64,000 nucleotides of DNA from Gonocerus acuteangulatus (taxonomy: Eukaryota; Arthropoda; Insecta; Hemiptera; Coreidae), in contig OX328123.1 of the NCBI GenBank assembly GCA_946811695.1, positions 42,621,335-42,685,334 of the forward strand, written 5' to 3'. Below, piece by piece: positions 47,223 through 57,651 of this stretch. The notes below the pieces were generated by a model. It had not been told where the DNA came from and ran no database searches. It saw only the letters and a program-made list of their open reading frames with translations. Within the stretch, counting starts at the first letter, position 1. Every line of letters begins with the position of its first letter. A program made the translations under genes and the position numbers.

Positions 47223-49068
47223 CAGGGTAAGTGAACCAATAGTTGACACTTTAAGGAAGGTTTATTTTATTTGAAATAATTTTTCCCTTAGTTTTTGTAG
47301 ATAATAGATTTTAAATATATCAAATTGTTCGTCAGCTCATTGTTTATGAAATGCACATAAACCAATTTTAGATACATTAAGTATTTCAAGTAAAATAAAT
47401 CAATAAATGCTGCCTTACTCTGGTCCTAATGTTGACACGTCAGCAGTAGGTCGGTGCCTAAGTTTGACTTTTCTGTTCCTAAGGATGACAGTGAAGGAAA
47501 ATGAAAATAATACAACTTTATCCATTAAAAAAAAAACAAACAAATTGTATGGAAAATGGCAGGACAAATGGAAAATTTAATGAATTTTAAAGAGATCCAT
47601 TTTGAAAAACAAACAATTAGGTATAAAAATTATTTTTAAGAAAAAATCAGAACTAGGAAGACAAACAGGTAGGCCTCCAAATTTTTCCATGTAGAGTCAG
47701 TGGTTCTGGAAATTAATGTATTTTATCCAAATACTAAAGGATTATTATGTTTACTAGTAATTTGGCTAGTAGACATTGGAAAATCCTGCCATTAGCGAAG
47801 GAAACCGTTTTTATTCTGTTGCTAGCAACAAGGGCCAACTGGATTGGCAGAAATCCACCTCACCACTTGACAAACATATTTCCCGTGCTATTTTCCCTTC
47901 AACTAGAACTATACAATAATCACCTACTCTTATAACGTCCTCTTTGTTTATAACTTTCCTATTACAGCCATTTTCATCTTTCATCCCTGGGTCATCTTTG
48001 AACAATCTCTCATCTTTAACTTTTTGTGTAAAATTTGATCTGCATTCATTGATGATGGTTTACTTACACATGTTGATACTACACAGCTCATGTTAGTGAC
48101 GTCCTTCTTTCTTCAGGGTGATTGGTGGAGTACCATCTTCGTGAGTCATGGAATTTTTCACTTTCTTATTCACAAGACAAGAAGTACTTGTGGAAATGGT
48201 TGCTAACTACCGAGGTTGTGAACCTTTCTTCTATAACTTCTTTCAGGGATTTGGAGTTTTTTTTTTTTTTTTCTACAGAAATTTCCATATGGTTAACGCT
48301 CCATTCATGAACTTTCTGCTTCCAACCTTCTTTAAGTGTCCGGACACTGATAAATCCATTGGTTGGATGATGTGAGTAGCATTTGAAGGCAACGCAAGTT
48401 ATAAACATTGTTCCAAAAATAGAGTAAGAAGTTGTGTGACCATTTCAATTTGCCAATAACTATTTTAAAAAGTTGTCTGTCAACATTAGGAACAGAATTT
48501 CAACACTAGGAAAACATGTTGTCAACTTAAGGTTCCAGTCATAAGAAATGAATAAAACCAGGATAGATAGATTCCTAATGATAATCTCAACTAAATGTTT
48601 TAGTATGCATCACTGACAACCGTTTTCCTAAAGTTGACATTAGTGTCAAGAAAAGGAGCCCTGGTTGTTTATTGTGTTCCCAATGTTGACGCTACCATAA
48701 TCTCAATATTTTTTTATTTAACTTAAGTCAAACCTTTTACAATCTCTAATTAAAGTATCATAGAGTTCATAGATATCACAAAAAACAATTTAATGCATGC
48801 ATTACAAAAAAACATTCTTAAGAAATATTTTTAATCTCTTAGCAAAATCACTAAGGAAGAGGAGTTGACTCGAGGATTTTTCATACTAAAATGGCTGCAG
48901 ATGTTATTAATGGAGTTTCATAGTTGATCGGGTCAGTCAACATTATTCTTCAACAACTGCTCTTTCTTTTGGATGCAAACGTATTGAATTCTCTTGAATC
49001 TAATTGTTATTTTTCAAATTTAAATTTGAATTGTCAACTTAAGGAGCAGTGTCAACGATCGGGTCATT

Positions 49069-49075
<7 letters not shown>
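47223..49075 (-). mobile_element. Pogo-like DNA transposon with transposase remnants
   Basis: CAGGGTAAGTGAACCAATAG and ttgacact at the left are mirrored by agtgtcaacgatcgggtca and tttaccctA at the right, both in (TA)n. Short gttgacat/gttgacac motifs are spread through both halves in both orientations (47432, 48480, 48510, 48635, 48683, 49032). The element has the same design as the one at 22186 but a different sequence. The transposase frame is on the minus strand. Confidence 0.75.
47760..48408 (-). pseudogene. Pogo/jerky-type DDE transposase, C-terminal half
   Basis: From 48408: …TNGFISVRTLKEGWKQKVHE W…, which fits the ..QP.D..VF..LK..W...V..W block after the third catalytic residue, then LKEVIEERFTTSVVSNHF. 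From 48005: NKEDVIRVGDYCIVLVEGK, the start of the small C-terminal domain (V.VGDyvLV.fegk.y.gkV). Frames change between the blocks, and the catalytic DDE part is not preserved upstream, so it is inactive. Confidence 0.65.
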
Positions 49076-49167
<92 letters not shown>

Positions 49168-49195
49168 TATGTGTTTGTGTGTATATATATATATA
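49076..49195. repeat. (TA)n microsatellite with GTGTTTGTGTG
   Basis: About 120 bp of TA with TG interruptions. Confidence 0.95.
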
Positions 49196-49740
49196 ATTTG
49201 TCCATTTGCGCTGTATTAACCTCAAAAGTGGTTTCCCGTGGATTTTGTCTCAAATAATTAATCGAGTTGGTTAACCAGACGAATCCACCTACCGGAACAC
49301 TATTTGTTCGGCGGAATTTGCACGAAAAAAAGACGTAAATTTTACGGATTTGCCTTAATGGGCTTCCAGGTACACTTTATATGGTCTTATTGACGTGTGA
49401 AATCAAATGAAACCATTTCCATATACAACCGTTTTCTAGGAAAGTTGGAAAACCTAGACTTGTGTTGAGATTTAAGCATATATTTCTTAAATATCTCGAA
49501 ACCGATAGGGAAATCGTAGCAAATTTATGGTATCTATTCGAAAACTTAGTACATTTCCTACAAAAAAGGATGTTATGCAATTTTAGTCAAAGTGATCACA
49601 TTCGGAGGAATCGGTGGATAAAATTTGAAAGTGTTGGTTGTTTCGAACGGGTGTTCGTTCTAGTTTTTTGGAAATTACTTGTTGTTGTTTTTCTTTTTTT
49701 TTTTTTTTTTTTTTGTATTTGTAACTTTTTCATTTAAACA
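49196..49740 (+). mobile_element. Helentron-like family X, interior, diverged
   Basis: ttgtccatttgcgctgtatt, gttggttaaccagacgaatc, cacctaccggaacactattt and gcggaatttgcacgaaaaaa follow the order of copies A/B after their (TA)n (gttcgttaaccagcaaaatc, actggaagatggcgtttggg, gcgaaattcgcgcaaaaaaa). The 3' terminus is missing. Confidence 0.65.
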
Positions 49741-50002
49741 AAGGAATTAAAAACCTTTTCCATTAATGAAATGGAATCGTTATTTTTATCTTTTCTTTCA
49801 AGAAAATAGTACAGACATGATAAACTAAATATTGGTTTAAATGTCTAAAATTATATTTCCATTTCCAGTCATTAAATTTGTAGAGGAATATCAATTTGAT
49901 GGCAACCAATAAATCAATAAATCGCTTTAGTATCGATTTAATTGGGATGAACCTCGACTCGTGGTATTCTCTTCAAGAATAGAAGGAAGAGGGTATGTTA
50001 AT
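49741..50002. other. Unassigned
   Basis: AT-rich, nothing recognised. Confidence 0.4.
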
Positions 50003-50279
50003 TTAGTCGGAGAGCTGATAACGCACTTTTCATGAAGTGTTTTATGCACCTTGAAATTTTGCTATGATGTACCTCTTGGGTAGATAAGAAGGTAAATATG
50101 TGTTTCCTGGACATACCTGGGTTCACCTGGTTTTCGCATAGGAAAAAGGTGCAAAACAATATTGCTTAAAAATAGTGTTTTATTCAGAAGTCAACTATTA
50201 TTAATGAAAAAAATTACAAATTAAGGCAATTTTCAAATTAATAATAAATAAGGCAGGCACTTTTAAGGGGGTTAAAATG

Positions 50280-50317
<38 letters not shown>

Positions 50318-50925
50318 AAGTACCTAGTTTTGATTTTTAATATTAATTGAAGTGCTTTATTCACGCTGCGATTTAAACAGCGTCTTCAGTAAACATATTT
50401 GAAAATAATTACAAAAGTGCAGACACTTTTGTCGGGTTTAATTGTCAGGAAACATAAAAATAAATGTTGCCTATGATAGACTGCAATACACTGCGCGTAA
50501 CCGTAAGAGTGAATGACATCACCGCGCAGTTGTGTTTATTCTCTGCGCTCTCATTGGTTCTTGCTCATATGATCTTGTAAAGCTGTTCCGGTTGAAATGG
50601 CAGCGCATATAAAACTCTTATTTAATATGAGAATAAAAACAATTATTTTTTTATTTTTTTTTTACGTGTTATACCCCTTAAAAGTGTCTGCCATATTTAT
50701 TATTCATTGTAAAATTGTCTTATTTTTACATTAAAGATAGTTGGATTCTGATTAAAACTCTATTTTTGGGAAATATTTTTTTGCACCTTTCCCCTATGCG
50801 CAGTACCAAGGTATGTCCAGGAAACACATATTTACCTTCTTATGTACCCAAGAGGTATATTATAGCAAATTTTCATGGTGCATAAAACACTTATGAACCG
50901 TGCGGTTACTGGCTCTCGGACTAAT
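50003..50925. mobile_element. Foldback/MITE with ~270-bp inverted ends
   Basis: 50003-50285 and 50660-50925 are inverted copies: gtgttttatgcacc, tacctcttgggtagataaga, aggtaaatatgtgtttcctg, gacatacc, and the gcaggcacttttaaggggg block. The ends are tagtcggagagc and its inverse. The core holds a 29-A run and an AT-rich spacer with a gctgcgatttaaacagcgtc palindrome. TTAAT-like sequence borders both ends, but the exact duplication is unclear. Confidence 0.8.
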
Positions 50926-51449
50926 TAATCCTAATAATGACAACCCAAATAATCTAGGATTGCACAGTGTGTCGTTTCACGACTCTAGCAGGACAAAATT
51001 ATTTTTCGTGCATTTTACATCTGTATCGGCCAACCAAGACACGTGATTCTAAAATAAAACAATTTTATTAATTAAAAATTGAATCAATGAGGATTGCCAG
51101 GAGAATAAGTGGAAAACTTAAAAACAAAAGTATATCTTCGTTTGAAACAAAAAACAATTTATACTAAATCTACTTAAAATATAATAAACTAATACTATTA
51201 AATTACATTTAGAAGAAGATGCAGCTACAGGGCATTCATTTATCTTTCTAATTGGCTTAGCAATGTTTCGTTTCCTTTCTGCGCGTGCTGCTACTTCTGA
51301 AGCAGTCACCAACACTGCAGCACTGCGTGATTGAACGACGTCCTCAACAGTACGTTTTTTTTTGTTTTACACGATGCCTCGTCAAAGTTTTTCCGCAGTC
51401 TTCCTACTTTAGTGGAACCTTGAAATGATATGAAAGGTCGCGGCGCAGT
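50926..51449. other. Unassigned
   Basis: No repeat or gene recognised; short overlapping frames only. Confidence 0.4.
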
Positions 51450-51533
51450 CATGGGCGTATGTACAAAATAATTTCGGCAGGGGCTGGGAGAATTTAGGAG
51501 GGCGGGGGCTGAGAGCATTTTGGGGGGGGGTTG
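51450..51533. mobile_element. hAT-type MITE, left-end fragment
   Basis: CATGGGCGTATGTACAAAAT, aatttcggcaggggctggga and gggggctgagagcattttgg match 30596-30665. Confidence 0.75.
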
Positions 51534-51980
51534 ATTATGAGTTAGAATTATTTTATAGAGAAAATCAGCACTTACAAGCATAAATAATATCCATCTCCAA
51601 CAATTAATTAATATAAAATTAGGAAGACTTGGATTTGTGTGTTAGAAATGATGTCTGGAATTCAACAGATTTATTCAATGTTGATACGGATTCATACCTT
51701 TGGACCGTATTATTCACAACGGGGACTCTTTCAGACGTAAACAAATACTATAATGTAATGTTTTGGTGTATTGTTTATATCATTATAATATCAAATTTTA
51801 GAATTCTGAACATGAATTTTGTCCACCTAGTTAGCACAATCGAAACATTGTGGATTGGTAAGAATGTTGCTGACAACCGCAGAATCAGGCAGAAATCCTC
51901 AGCAATACTCAATGCACATCCATCCTAAATTATTTCGTAGATTTTACTACACCGTTTTGCGGGGCAACACTGTATTATCT
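51534..51980. other. Unassigned
   Basis: A 99-codon plus-strand frame at 51629-51928 shows no recognised motif. Confidence 0.4.
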
Positions 51981-52523
51981 TCTATTATATAAAAATGAAT
52001 CGCTAAATGTGTTGGTAAGCGCAAATCTGGAGAACAACTGAACCGATTTCACTAATTCTTTTTTTATAATATTCCTTGAAGTACGAGAATAGTTCTTACA
52101 TTTTGTAAGAATGTAAGAACTATCTTTGTGTTTTATTTTTAATCTTTAAATTTATTTATTCTGCTTAGTTATTTGTTTTTTCCATATTTTACTCTGGATT
52201 CTACATTACTGTCGTGGTATATCACTATGAGCAACTATTAACAGCAATCGATGCCATTCATAGACGATGTGGTGCATCGAAAAAAAAAAAAATAATAAAT
52301 TATGACGGAACAGTTTTTAAATGGGCCAAAATTGGATTTTTTGAGTCGAGTCGCAATGCTGATTTGAATATATTTTTTTGAGCGAGCTTCGATTAAGGAG
52401 CTTTTAATTGTTATGTTTATTTGGTACTAAAACAGATCTTTGATTGTTAGAGCCTAATTATTTGACATAAGGCCACTAGAGGGTGCTTTTTTGTAAGTTG
52501 TTCTTTCTTGTAAATAAAGTGTG

Positions 52524-52672
52524 TCAGGGTTGGTGGCTGACGCCTTGGATTCTCATGCGGGAGATGGTGGGTTCGAGTCCCACCGGCAGCAGAGATTTTT
52601 CTCATTTCAGGGCCCGCTAAGAAGATTCCCGACTGCACCGTGGATATCAGCGCGCAAAAACCAAAAAAAAAA
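52524..52672 (+). mobile_element. tRNA-derived SINE inside the Helitron
   Basis: ggtggctgacgccttggatt, catgcgggagatggtgggtt and cgagtcccaccggc are the tRNA-like head. The body tctcatttcagggcccgcta and cgtggatatcagcgcg ends in an A-rich stretch. The first bases of the head and the usual 3' terminus are altered. Confidence 0.75.
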
Positions 52673-53214
52673 CACGTCTTAGATGCAGTGACAATATAAA
52701 TCGCATCGATGGTTCTGTTAGTATTTTTTGTAATTCTAATCAATATTCTGTTACAATTTATTGTGAAAATGGGCAAAGCTCAATATCAAACACATTAAGG
52801 ATTACTTACGAGTAGAGTTGTGAGAAATAGTATTAATGCTCGCCAAGTTCAAAAGAACGCATTTGAAAGTCTTGGGACGTCAGGAAACAATTGAAGTTAT
52901 CGGAAGATACTTCCTTATGACAGTTAAATAGTAGTTACACAATTAGTTGCCCACAAATTGCTAGTAAACCATGTTAAAAATAAAAATACGAATGATTTTG
53001 TAAATTTGTTTCTTGTGCATTGGTTTAAATGGAATGAAAAAAATGTCTTGTATTTATGGATTTACCGTCACCCGTTAAAAAAAAAAAAAATATTAAATCA
53101 TCCACATTATCTGCGAGACATCTGAAACTGTTTGCTCTTTCTCAATGATAATTGTTGTTTAGGAAGAGGAAAAGAAAACAAGCTATTGTTCAGCCGAAAA
53201 TAACGTTATTAGAC

Positions 53215-53822
53215 AATAGATCCTGGCGCAAACAAGGATTTTCATCACATTTCGTTTATTGAGTGTTACATTGGAAAATTAATTGATGTAGTAAAAAGGC
53301 TGATGAATTCCAGGAGTTCAGCTCTGGTGCCTAACGTGTTGTTGAAATTGAAAAGTAAGCTGAAACTTCTGATTAGTGGGGTACCAAATTAAGTATTGTC
53401 ATTTTGGCAAACCACTCCTTTTCTCTGGGCTCGGCTCAAATTGACTCAGCCTACTCGATGTTTTTTTTAATAGGGATCAAAAAATAAAATACTGTAAATT
53501 TGGGGAGGGGTGTCCATTATGTAAGCATCTGATGGGCTTCCTGAACTGGCAGGATTCAGCTGAAACAAAAGTGTCTTCTTCATGTGGTTCCTGGGAGTGT
53601 GATAGCAGCACTGTCCAGGGAATACCAACAATTTTTCTTACGCTTAATTAAAAGTGAATAAATACATGCTTCTAGTAAGGCAAAACATTTAAAACAAGAT
53701 ATTGTTGGCAAGAAAGAAAAAAAAAGTTATTGTTAAGGTGAAAATAATAATAGGAATAGATCCTGGCGCAAACATGGATTTTCATCACAGTTCGTTTATT
53801 GAGCGTTACATTGGAAAAGTAA
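53215..53822 (+). repeat. Direct repeat pair, ~65 bp
   Basis: atagatcctggcgcaaacaa, ggattttcatcaca.ttcgtt and tattgag.gttacattggaaaa occur at 53215-53280 and again at 53757-53822, each preceded by a run like gaaaagaaaa…ttattgtt. The purpose is unknown. Confidence 0.75.
53395..53560 (+). pseudogene. Possible I-type LINE tail scrap
   Basis: The frame LWARLKLTQPT and, 80 bp later, CPLCKHL resemble the ..LARL.LGHT..  and CPLC.. blocks of I-type LINE tails. Very short and decayed. Confidence 0.25.
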
Positions 53823-54565
53823 ATTTTGTTTGGCATATCTGCTGAATATATTGAATGGAAGAAATGTCAAAAACATTGCTCGACGCGAATCACGAGGGAT
53901 CAGATAGAAGTTGACGGAGAGACCTAGATAGTCGAAAGTAAAACTGGCGTTTCCTATAATAATTATATGGGTGATGGGATTATTAAACCTTTAAGACAAT
54001 TGTGGAGACAAACCTGAGAGTAAATAAAATTGAGGAGGTGTGATGCAAAACTCGTTCGTTCCATTTAAAAAAAAAAAATAATCTGGCCGCTCTACAAGAC
54101 GTGGTTTGGAGGTTTTTGAGCTTCCTGTAAAATACGAGTATGTTCCTGTGGGACAAACGAGTTTTGCATCTCACCTACTCAATTGAATAAATAAGAACAT
54201 GTAATCACTTAACGAAGTAAAAAAGACTCCACTTTTCTATATTCCCATGCAAAAGATTCGTAATAATACTTAAAGGTCAATTTGAACTTTAATACCATAC
54301 CATAAAGTGTTAGTGGAGGAGTTCTGGGAAGGCAAAACAATTGAGTGATATTAGTATTGTATAAATATTAATGTCAATATTTGTCAATATTTATACGATG
54401 GTAACATTACTCAACAACAAATTGACTATGGTAAAATATAAATTGTCTGTGGTAAAATGTCACTTGAAATGTATACATCTCTTTGCTGTGCATCTATAAT
54501 ATTACTAAATCTTAAAGCCACAAATTTCTATAAAATTAGTGTTGTGCATTTGTGACTTACTAAAT

Positions 54566-54862
54566 ATGCCTCCTATAAGGCGGCGGACAAATTTAGGCAG
54601 AAGAACCCGAAATGCAACGCATCAAATTAATTATCAATCTAATCGTACTGCCCAGGAACGTGAAGATCGCAATGAATGTGAAAGAATTTGGTTAAGACAG
54701 ACCCGCGAAGCGCGACATTCGACTAATAATGGTGCAAGTTTGAATCGAGCTGCTGCGAATTCATTACAGTGCCTACAACTGTGTTGCTATTGGACCTATG
54801 AACTCAGTTTGACTATAAACAAATCCCAGGGCAGGCATTATGTGTTCGTGGTATTAGTCTAG
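54566..54862 (+). pseudogene. Helitron RepHel N-terminus joined to helicase motif VI
   Basis: MPPIRRRTNLGRRTRNATHQ and the RNECERIWLRQTREARHSTN stretch give the basic N-terminal segment of Helitron polyproteins. At about residue 75 the frame passes without a break into YELSLTINKSQGRH, the PIF1-type helicase motif near the C-terminus (..TINKSQGQ..). About a thousand or more residues (zinc finger, Rep HUH nuclease, most of the helicase) are missing. The frame stops at 54862, just before LENP at the LTR insertion point. It cannot be active. The in-frame junction is notable. Confidence 0.85.
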
Positions 54863-55032
54863 AAAACCCATTGTGGAGATGTAATGATTAGACAAGCGAC
54901 CACTGGTGGACCAATGAGAAGCATCCAGGCCAGCCAATAGGAACGAGCGCTTGGCCGAGCACTCCCGACTTTGACCGAGGCACCCCGACCTCGGCCTATG
55001 AATAGGGGCGTTCCTCCTGCCCAGAACATTAT

Positions 55033-56383
55033 GTGATGCTGAAGATGCTCCCTAGGAAAGCGAAGGCCTACCTACTGAACATCTTCAATGCAGCCTATCG
55101 CACTGGACACTTCCCCGAGGCATGGAAGCACGCCGTGGTGGTCCCTCTTCGAAAACCAAAGAAGCCAGGAGACAAGCCCGAGCACTACCGGCCGATAAGC
55201 CTGCTGAGTCACATGAGCAAGATCTTCGAAAAGTTGATCCTTTCACATGTGTTGAAGCACTGCGCGGAAGTGGATGTAATCCCCCCGGAACAGACTGGCT
55301 TTCGGCCCGGGCTCTCCTGCGATCACCACGTCGCGAAGCTCCAGAACACCGTGGCCGCAGAGCTCAACAAGAACAGAGCAACGGCCTTCATCTCCTTGGA
55401 CTGCACGCAGGCGTTCGACTGCGTATCCCACCAGGTGCTTCTGCAATCAGTTGCGGTGCTACGGATTCCCGGCACAGCTTGTCAAGATTCTTGAGAGCTA
55501 CTTGTCGGGAAGAACGTTCGCCGTCAGGATTGGTGGTGATGTATCCAGCAGTCGACCGTCTGCGTGTGGAGTCCCACAGGGATCGGTGTTGGGTCCAGTG
55601 CTGTTCACCATCTACACCGCCCACATCGTGAGGATGCAGTTCCCTCGAGTCGCCTTAGCTGCCTACGCTGACGACATTGGCGTCTACTCCTCCAGCTTTA
55701 ACGCCGGAGTCGCTCATATGAGGGCCCAGTCCGCCTGCGAAAAAATCGTAGACGCACTTGGAGATGTAGGAATAGACGTCAACCCGTCGAAGACAGATGC
55801 CGTGGTATGTTCCTTCCAGGGAAATAAAGGAGGCCGACCCCGAGGAGCCCTGCCCTCACACTTTGAGGTCAGGGGTCAGCGGATCAAGCTGTCCACTAAA
55901 ATAAATTACCTGGGAGTGCACATACACCGGCACCTGTCCGTGACGCCGCATGTCAACAGCCGCTTGAAGGAAGCCCGGCAGAAGACGTTTCGCCTGAATC
56001 ACCTTCTACGATCTGCCCAGTTGTCGCTTCGGCTAAAGCTGCAGATTTATAAGGCGATCATCAGGCCTACCCTTCTGCACGGGGCACCCGCCCTGAGGTA
56101 CATGTACCCCAGTGTGCTGAAGCGGCTGCAGCGTTTCCAGAACGGGGTCCTGTTACGGGCCGTGCAGCACACAAGCCTCCGGAGAACGAAGCCGGTCATC
56201 CTCCACGACGAACTGATGCTGCCCTCAGTACAAGAGTTCATACGGAGGCGTCATATCAAGTTCTATGACGGCCTCCAGTACTGTGTCAACCCCCTATTTA
56301 GGGACTTGACACCACCACCTCTCCCCCAGAGGTGGCAGGGCAGCACCAGGAGAATCTTGGATCTTGGAGAGGATGCTGCGTAG
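55033..56383 (+). pseudogene. Jockey-type reverse transcriptase, 3' two-thirds
   Basis: The first frame (to about 55445) carries YRPISLLSHMSKIFEKL, TGFRPGLSCDHHV and SLDCTQAFDCVSH (RT blocks 1, 2 and A, with the first catalytic Asp). A single frameshift near 55445 moves to the second frame, which is open for 310 codons to the TAG ending at 56383: CGVPQGSVLGPVLFTIYTA (block B), YADDIGVYSS (block C, both Asp), GIDVNPSKTDAVV, NYLGVHIHRHLS and the thumb IYKAIIRPTLLHGAPALRY. The endonuclease is missing because of 5' truncation. It is inactive by truncation and frameshift but otherwise little decayed. ORF2 would copy the LINE RNA at a nicked target. Confidence 0.95.
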
Positions 56384-56679
56384 TAGCAGCTGTATATTGT
56401 ATATATTGTAAATAAATGTAAATATTAGATTAAGTTAGTTGTAAGTTAGTATTAAGTTAGGTTAAGATACATCCTTGACTAGTCCCTCCCTAGACAACCC
56501 TGAACCCCCCTAGATTAAGTTCCTTAGACTAAGTAGGCTTAAGTCTCCCATTTGTAAATTGTCACAGTCCCTTCTAGTACGTAAGCGTAGCATAAGGTGT
56601 AGTTTTAAGTCCAGCCCTAGGTTCCAATCCGTTGGGCCTGGGGTTCTTTATGTACATAGAAATAAATTTGGAGGGTGGG

Positions 56680-56728
<49 letters not shown>
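56384..56728 (+). other. LINE 3' UTR and poly-A
   Basis: Non-coding, with aataaatgtaaatattagat and several ttaagttag repeats. The only late AATAAA-like signal is gaaataaattt just before the 49-A tail. Confidence 0.8.
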
Positions 56729-56729
<1 letters not shown>

Positions 56730-57232
56730 CCCAGAACACATTCGGATCCGGCGCTTCCTCCAGGACACTTCGGCTCTCTCAAGACCAGACTCCAGCCAGC
56801 CATGCACTCAGGACCAAGCAACCGGCGTTCCAGCAACCATCCAGCCATGCACTCAGGATCAAGGACCTAGCTACCTGCTCGAGCTCTCTCTCTGGACAAA
56901 GTACGAAGCCGCCGTCTCGATGTACCCAGTGGTCAAGCCAGCCTCCAGTCATTACACTCCCGACTCCTACTTCCCCCAACTCTAATCAATACCTGGTTTA
57001 TTCATTTACTTCCTTACCCCTCTCACTCCTACTTCGAGGAACGGCTACGGCTCAGTACCGAACACCTTCTCCCCGACTCAGTGGAACAGCTCAGGCCAAG
57101 TACCTAGTCGGTATCCCCCAGGTTCAAGGAAGCGCCCTTAACCGGGACACAGTACTTGCCTGGTTACCTTCTCCCGACACATCCTTCCTACCCTTCCTAG
57201 CTTACCTTTAGTAGCGACACCCATCCGCTACA

Positions 57233-57340
57233 CCATGTGTCTCGCATGGTCAATTGTATGTTGCCTGTTTCCGTGTTGGAAAACCATCTGCTCTGTTTTT
57301 TTACGCGTCAGGTAATGAAACAAAAAATATCGTGTACCAT
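57233..57340 (+). pseudogene. Helitron helicase C-terminus
   Basis: VSHGQLYVACFRVGKPSALF and FYASGNETKNIVYH* is the last block of Helitron helicases (..SHGQLYVA.SRVG.P..LF.YA…NIVY..). A Phe replaces the Ser of the motif. It continues the frame interrupted at 54871. Confidence 0.9.
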
Positions 57341-57540
57341 TAAGTACTACAATAAAAATTAAACTTAATTTAAAATAAGAAAAAATAAAATGAAATATAA
57401 TAAGTAGGTATCATAATAAGAAATATGATATTGTAATTTTCATTGTGATTTTTAGTGACTATTAAAAGAATTTTAAGTGTTTTATAATTTTTATTTTTTG
57501 ACAAAATGTAATTGTTGACTTATTAAGTTTCTCTTTTTCT

Positions 57541-57651
57541 TTTGTTTATCTTACTAGCTTACCCGGTGTCCCAAATAGAAGAATAAGTATTAGAAGAAAA
57601 AAAAAATTGAAGTATCGACTGTAAGGCGGTACGAAGTTCGTCGGATCAGCT
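57541..57651 (+). other. Helitron 3' terminus
   Basis: agcttacccggtgtcccaaa … taaggcggtacgaagttcgt, cggatcagCTAG|T. The 11-base palindrome ACGAAGTTCGT lies a few bases before CTAG. Confidence 0.85.

Larger units (their letters stand above)
55029..56728 (+). mobile_element. Jockey-type LINE, 5'-truncated, with 10-bp duplication
   Basis: GCCCAGAACA at 55019-55028 and 56729-56738 flank it exactly. The insert starts inside the RT, carries the rest of ORF2, a ~300-bp 3' UTR and a 49-A tail. Near-intact coding, a perfect duplication and a long poly-A make it the youngest LINE in the window. Its GC content is well above its surroundings. It lies inside the solo LTR. Confidence 0.95.
54872..57232 (+). 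mobile_element. Solo LTR inserted in the Helitron helicase
   Basis: The helicase frame …GISLENP is interrupted at 54872 by TGTGGAGATGTAATG… and resumes at 57237 with …VSHGQLYVACFRVGKP. CCAT lies at 54868-54871 and 57233-57236, a 4-bp duplication. The insert has the TG…CA ends of an LTR (TGTGGAG…CCGCTACA). Without the LINE at 55029 it is about 650 bp, a normal LTR length. No internal retroviral coding is present, so it is a solo LTR, probably Gypsy-type, left by recombination between two LTRs. Confidence 0.8.
51981..57651 (+). mobile_element. Helitron, internally deleted and multiply interrupted
   Basis: 5' end TCTATTATATAAAAATGAAT and, ~50 bp on, caactgaaccgatttcac. 3' end ggcggtacgaagttcgtcgg (hairpin ACGAA-G-TTCGT), atcagCTAG with host T at 57652. 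Both fit Helitron rules (TC…CTRR|T). Inside are the start and end of a RepHel polyprotein with the Rep domain and most of the helicase deleted, a SINE, a possible I-type LINE scrap, and a solo LTR that itself contains a LINE. The host base before TC is T rather than the usual A. Confidence 0.8.

Noticed and set aside
53983..54174. Inverted aaaactcgttcgttcc / gggacaaacgagttttgc as a MITE
   Set aside because: The arms are only about 20 bp with no duplication or second copy; too little to call.
55122..55631. 169-codon ORF overlapping the LINE reverse transcriptase
   Set aside because: Wrong frame relative to the RT motifs; it is open only because of the high GC content of the LINE.
56559..57211. 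Lysine-rich ORFs of 100-180 codons
   Set aside because: They read through the LINE poly-A tail into the solo LTR. No motif or start context supports them.
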